From: Cryptomeria japonica
Taxonomy: Eukaryota; Streptophyta; Pinopsida; Cupressales; Cupressaceae
NCBI RefSeq assembly: GCF_030272615.1
Contig: NC_081409.1
Span: forward strand, 652,830,468 to 652,894,467
Length of the DNA stretch: 64,000 nucleotides
Reading direction: 5' to 3'
In this document: in pieces, positions 61,029 to 64,000 of the stretch
How the letters are laid out: each line of letters starts with the position of its first letter
How positions within the stretch are numbered: position 1 is the first letter of the stretch
Made by a program: the position numbers and the translations under genes
The notes under the pieces: model-generated
Told to the model about the DNA's origin: nothing
Database searches by the model: none
The model's input: only the letters and a program-made list of their open reading frames with translations

Positions 61029-61390
61029 CATATGACCCCTTTAAGACATCATATGACCCCTTAAGACACTATTAAACCCCTAATGACACCATATTGGGTC
61101 AATTTGGGTCATATGGTGTCTTACGACCCCTTAGGACAACATATGACCCATAACACACAATTTGGTGTCTTAAGGGGTCATATGGTGTCCTACGACACCA
61201 TATGACCCCTAATGACACCAGAGGACCCCTTAAGACACCAATTCATTTCGTTAGAGGTCATATGGTGTCCTAAGGGGTTGTAGGCCACAATATGATCCCT
61301 TAGGACACAATATGACCCAAAACGACCCAATATGGTGTCATTAGGGGTCATATGGTGTCCTAAGAGGTCATAAGGGTTCACGATGTCTTA
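61029..61390. repeat. Bidirectional GGGGTCATATGGTGTC satellite, right block
   Basis: Continuation of the array at 52079-52978 beyond copia-2, again with units in both orientations. Confidence 0.93.
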
Positions 61391-61769
61391 ATCTCTCTCT
61401 CTCTCTCCCCTAATCTCATAAGGTTTCATGATGTCTTAATGTCATAAGGGTTCATGATGTCGTATGATGTCTTAATCTCTCTCTCTCCCCCTCTCCCCTA
61501 ATCTCTCTCTCTCTCTCCCTCTCCTTCTCTCCCCTAATCTCTCTCTATCTCTTTCGCTCCCTTCCCCCTCCCCATCTCTCTCCCTCTGTCTCTCTATCTC
61601 TCTCTCCCCTAATCTCTCCACTAATCTTTCTCTCTCTCTCTCTCCGCTAATCTCTTTATCTCTCTCTACCTTCCCTTCGCTCCCTCCCTCCCTCTCTCTC
61701 CATCTCTCTCCCTTCCCCCTCCCCATCTCTCTCTCTCTCTCCCCCTAATCTCTCTCTATCCCTCTCCCC

Positions 61770-61820
<51 letters not shown>

Positions 61821-62021
61821 CCTCCCCCTACACATCTCTAAGGGGTCATATTGTGTCTTACGACCTCTTAGGACAACATATGACCCATAACGACACAATT
61901 TGTGTGTGTGTGTGTACGTGTGTCTCTCCCCCCTAATCTCTCTCTATCCCTCTCCCCTATTCTCTCTCTCTCTCTCCTTGTCTCTCTCTCTCTCTTGTCT
62001 CTCTCTCTCTCTCTCTCTCTC

Positions 62022-62105
<84 letters not shown>

Positions 62106-62137
62106 TCCTTCTCTCCTTCTCTCTCTCTCTCTCTCTC
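61391..62137. repeat. (CT)n-rich microsatellite block
   Basis: CT runs broken by CCCCTAATCTC and by one satellite fragment with (TG)n (61840-61920). Leu/Ser and Arg/Glu ORFs through it are artefacts. It mirrors the (GA)n at 52004. Confidence 0.97.
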
Positions 62138-62296
62138 TAAAATATGACTAACAAAATCTGATATCAGATAAAATCGGATATCAGATTTCTGCTATCACCA
62201 TTAATGTGGCAGTTCAATAAATAAAAGGCAGCAACGGGAAAATTTTTGGGGACCACAAATTTATATATTAAAATCGGATATCCAATTTTTGTAGTC
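62135..62296. repeat. Long inverted repeat in right arm, right copy
   Basis: Reverse complement of 51865-52005: CTCTCTAAAATATGACTAA, double GATATC palindrome, GGGAAAATTTTTGGGGACC, then AAATCGGATATCCAATTTTT. The identity is clearly above background, with small indels. Confidence 0.85.
62153..62188. repeat. Double GATATC palindrome, right arm
   Basis: AATCTGATATCAGATA followed by AATCGGATATCAGATT; third copy of the motif seen at 34795 and 51954. Confidence 0.85.
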
Positions 62297-63130
62297 AAAT
62301 TTTCAAATTTCAAATTTCGGCTCAGGAATGCTTTGGTATTTGTCTTGGAAGTGACAAGCTTGGAAACTCAACTGAAAAAATGTGTTTTTCAGTATTCCTT
62401 GATTTTTCAGACTTTACACTAGTGGCTGACGACTTTTTTGTAGCTAAAATTGATAAAACGAAAAGGGTTTTTTAAGGACGTTCCCAACTTTCCAAAAATA
62501 TAAGGCTTGTCTTATTTCGACTTTAATAAATAATTATTATTTATTTTCTAATTGAATTTTGACAATAGTACTAATTGATATATTGATTGAAAAACACTGA
62601 TAACTTTCAAATGGTATAACATTTTTTGAATCCGAAACATGTGTCACATCCTATGCTTCGTCTACTATAGGGAAAAATTAAAAAATTAAATTTCATAAGG
62701 TTTTGACCAAGTTAAGGTGGTCAGACATAGGAGTTTCTGAATTTCTAAAAAGCTGTAGTAAAAAATTCATAAATAATTATTTAATTTATAAAAAATTAAA
62801 AAAAAATATTTGTCACATCCGGAAATGAGTCTAATACTTATGTTATAAATATTGTAAAAAATATTATGATTTGATTGTGATTAGGGTGGTCAGACATATG
62901 TCTACTTCTTATTTTTTTCTTGAAACTTTTGTACCACTGCATTGAAATTTGAAATTTTCATCAAATAGGATTTTTTTTTTCCAAAAAACAACTAGTAGAT
63001 TAGAAACTACATTCAATTTTCTATATATTCTCTTACTTATTTTAATAATAATGTTCACAACTTATTCAAATTTTCATGTCAAGTTGCATAACTGTGATTT
63101 TCTGAAATTTCATTGCCACTTAAGGGCCTG
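62297..63130. other. AT-rich right arm of the large transposon
   Basis: No gene. A degenerate tandem duplication of about 168 bp carries GGTGGTCAGACATA at 62716-62729 and 62885-62898, and TGTCACATCC at about 62651 and 62813. Confidence 0.7.
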
Positions 63131-63150
63131 TTTTGGCACAATATGATCCT
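63131..63150. repeat. Right terminal repeat of the large transposon
   Basis: Inverse of 34662-34681 at 14 of 20 positions, ending TGATCCT. Ten further bases (ACACATACCC) separate it from TTTGC of copia-1. Confidence 0.5.
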
Positions 63151-63160
63151 ACACATACCC

Positions 63161-64000
63161 TTTGCTTCATCCATAGAACCTGTGTACAGTTAGTAGAAAC
63201 AACAACATACTCAACTTTAGCAGTAGATAAAGAAGTACATGAGTGTTTCTTTCTGATCCATGAAACCAACTTCTTTCCAAGAAAGAAAGTTCCATCGGAA
63301 GTACTTTTCTGATCATCAACATCTCTAGCCCAATCAACATCTTTATATGCACATAAAGAAAATTCACCATCCTTATGATACCACAAACCATATTCAGATG
63401 TACCTTGCAAGTATCTAAAAATCCTTTCCACTGCACTCTCATGATTTTCTCTAGGATCACTCTGAAATCTAGATGCAATACTAACAACATTCATTATGTC
63501 AGGCCTAGTCTAAGTCAAATAAAGAAGACCTCCAATCATATATTTGTATCTTGTAGGATTTACCGATGCAGAAACATATTTCCTTGATAATTTCTCACTT
63601 GTAACCATAGGAGTACTTATCGGTTTAGAGTCTCCCATACCAAATTTCTTCAATGATTCCCTAGCATGCTTAGTTTGATAGATGAAAATACCTTTGTCAG
63701 TCTGATTAATCTGCAAACCAAAGAAAAAATTCATTTCCCCAATCATAGACATTTCAAATTCTTTCTCCATATTCTTAGAAAATTCTATGCACAACTTATC
63801 TTCACCTCCAAAAATAATGTCATCAACAAATACTTTAATAATCAATATATCATCATCAGTGACCTTATAATATAAATTATTGGCAGCATTACCTTTGGTA
63901 AAACCAAGATTCAAAAGATATTTATCTAACCTTGCATACCAAGCTCTAGGTGCTTGTTTCAATCCATATAAAACTTTCCTTAACCTGCAAACCATGTTTT
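63161..64000 (-). pseudogene. Copia reverse transcriptase and first part of RNase H
   Basis: Reads from the right edge: CRLRKVLYGLKQAPRAWY, then FVDDIIFGG (RT active site, with Phe for the usual Tyr), EFEMSMIGEMNFFFGLQI, and STPM. A TAG follows LLYLT (one step from CAG), then TRPDI and RNase H motifs VERIFRYLQGT, WARDVDDQKSTSDG, SWIRKKHSCTSLSTAKVEY, ending WMKQ at the insertion point. The Glu-to-Lys change in the STAEAEY-type motif and the stop show decay. It continues at 34661. Confidence 0.95.

Larger units (their letters stand above)
34662..63160. mobile_element. Large DNA transposon (about 12.5 kb core) carrying two nested retroelements
   Basis: One uninterrupted insertion between the two halves of copia-1, with TTTGC on both sides (34657-34661, 63161-63165). 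Inner ends: AGGATCA(n6)GCCAAAA-type repeat at 34662-34681 and inverted at 63131-63150, 14 of 20 positions alike; on the right, 10 extra bases separate it from TTTGC. Removing gypsy (40262-48158) and copia-2 (52979-61028) leaves about 12.5 kb. That core has an AT-rich left arm, gene 1 (+), two tandem arrays, a transposase-like gene (-) and a right arm of microsatellite and satellite DNA. The same GATATC double palindrome occurs in both arms (34795, 51954, 62153), supporting a single element. The layout resembles two-gene plant transposons, but the superfamily is not assigned. Confidence 0.75.
32726..64000 (-). mobile_element. Copia retrotransposon copia-1, split by a 28.5-kb insertion
   Basis: Minus-strand element running off the right edge. 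Its 3' LTR is 32726-33961, its polypurine tract is at 33962-33975, and the 3' untranslated part is 33976-34372. The last part of RNase H is 34373-34661, and RT with the first part of RNase H is 63161-64000. The protein reads across the gap without loss: WMKQ on the right side joins MLKDIKV on the left, as in intact copia polyproteins. The gag, integrase and 5' LTR lie outside the window. RT shows FVDDIIF in place of YVDDIIF. RNase H has KSTSDG and STAKVEY where KSTSGG and STAEAEY are usual, and an in-frame TAG lies just after the RT. This copy was already decaying. Confidence 0.92.

Noticed and set aside
61472-62151. Arg/Glu-rich and Leu/Ser-rich ORFs
   Set aside because: Translations of the (CT)n block.

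Overview
The window looks like nuclear DNA from a plant with a large, repeat-rich genome. A conifer or other gymnosperm is my best guess, from the deeply nested retrotransposons, long non-coding LTR elements, plant-type introns, a plant hAT and a plant L1. I cannot name the species. I find no intact host gene, rRNA, tRNA or CRISPR array. Almost everything recognisable is a mobile element, and most coding regions are broken.

Layout, 1-34 kb. Positions 1-2932 hold about 17 tandem units (about 174 bp), each with a conserved imperfect palindrome of about 43 bp. A 3.48-kb hAT transposon (2941-6420; perfect 15-bp TIRs, 8-bp TSD) interrupts this array. Positions 6.6-10.4 kb include a TATA-like promoter, short repeats and a tentative three-exon gene or gene fragment with an acidic tail. 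Positions 13.6-14.6 kb hold a decayed minus-strand gypsy gag and primer site. An ORF1-only L1 sits at 15686-17515 with 14-bp TSDs. A non-coding LTR element with a Met-tRNA-type primer site spans 18132-24957. From 25 to 32.7 kb the DNA is non-coding and, in its second half, strikingly pyrimidine-rich on the + strand.

Layout, 32.7-64 kb. A minus-strand copia element (copia-1) starts with its 3' LTR at 32726-33961. Its RNase H domain is cut exactly between two codons: the tail is at 34373-34661 and the rest (RT and the start of RNase H) resumes at 63161-64000. Between them lies one 28.5-kb insertion. I interpret it as a large DNA transposon of about 12.5 kb, itself hit by two more elements: a gag/protease-only gypsy element (40262-48158, TSD GAAAC) and a pol-less copia-type element (copia-2, 52979-61028, TSD CATAT).

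The 12.5-kb transposon is the most interesting object here. It carries two convergent genes: an intron-containing gene of unknown function (35716-37582, +) and an intronless transposase-like gene of 967 codons (48775-51678, -) with an HGKG..DG.G...KR motif. Both arms hold the same double palindrome built from AATCnGATATCnGATT, and the arms also contain several satellite and microsatellite arrays. The sequence supports this insertion order: copia-1, then the DNA transposon, then gypsy and copia-2 inside it. Coding frames in the transposon and copia-2 are broken almost only by stops that fit C-to-T change at CAG, CGA or CAA, as expected after long DNA methylation.
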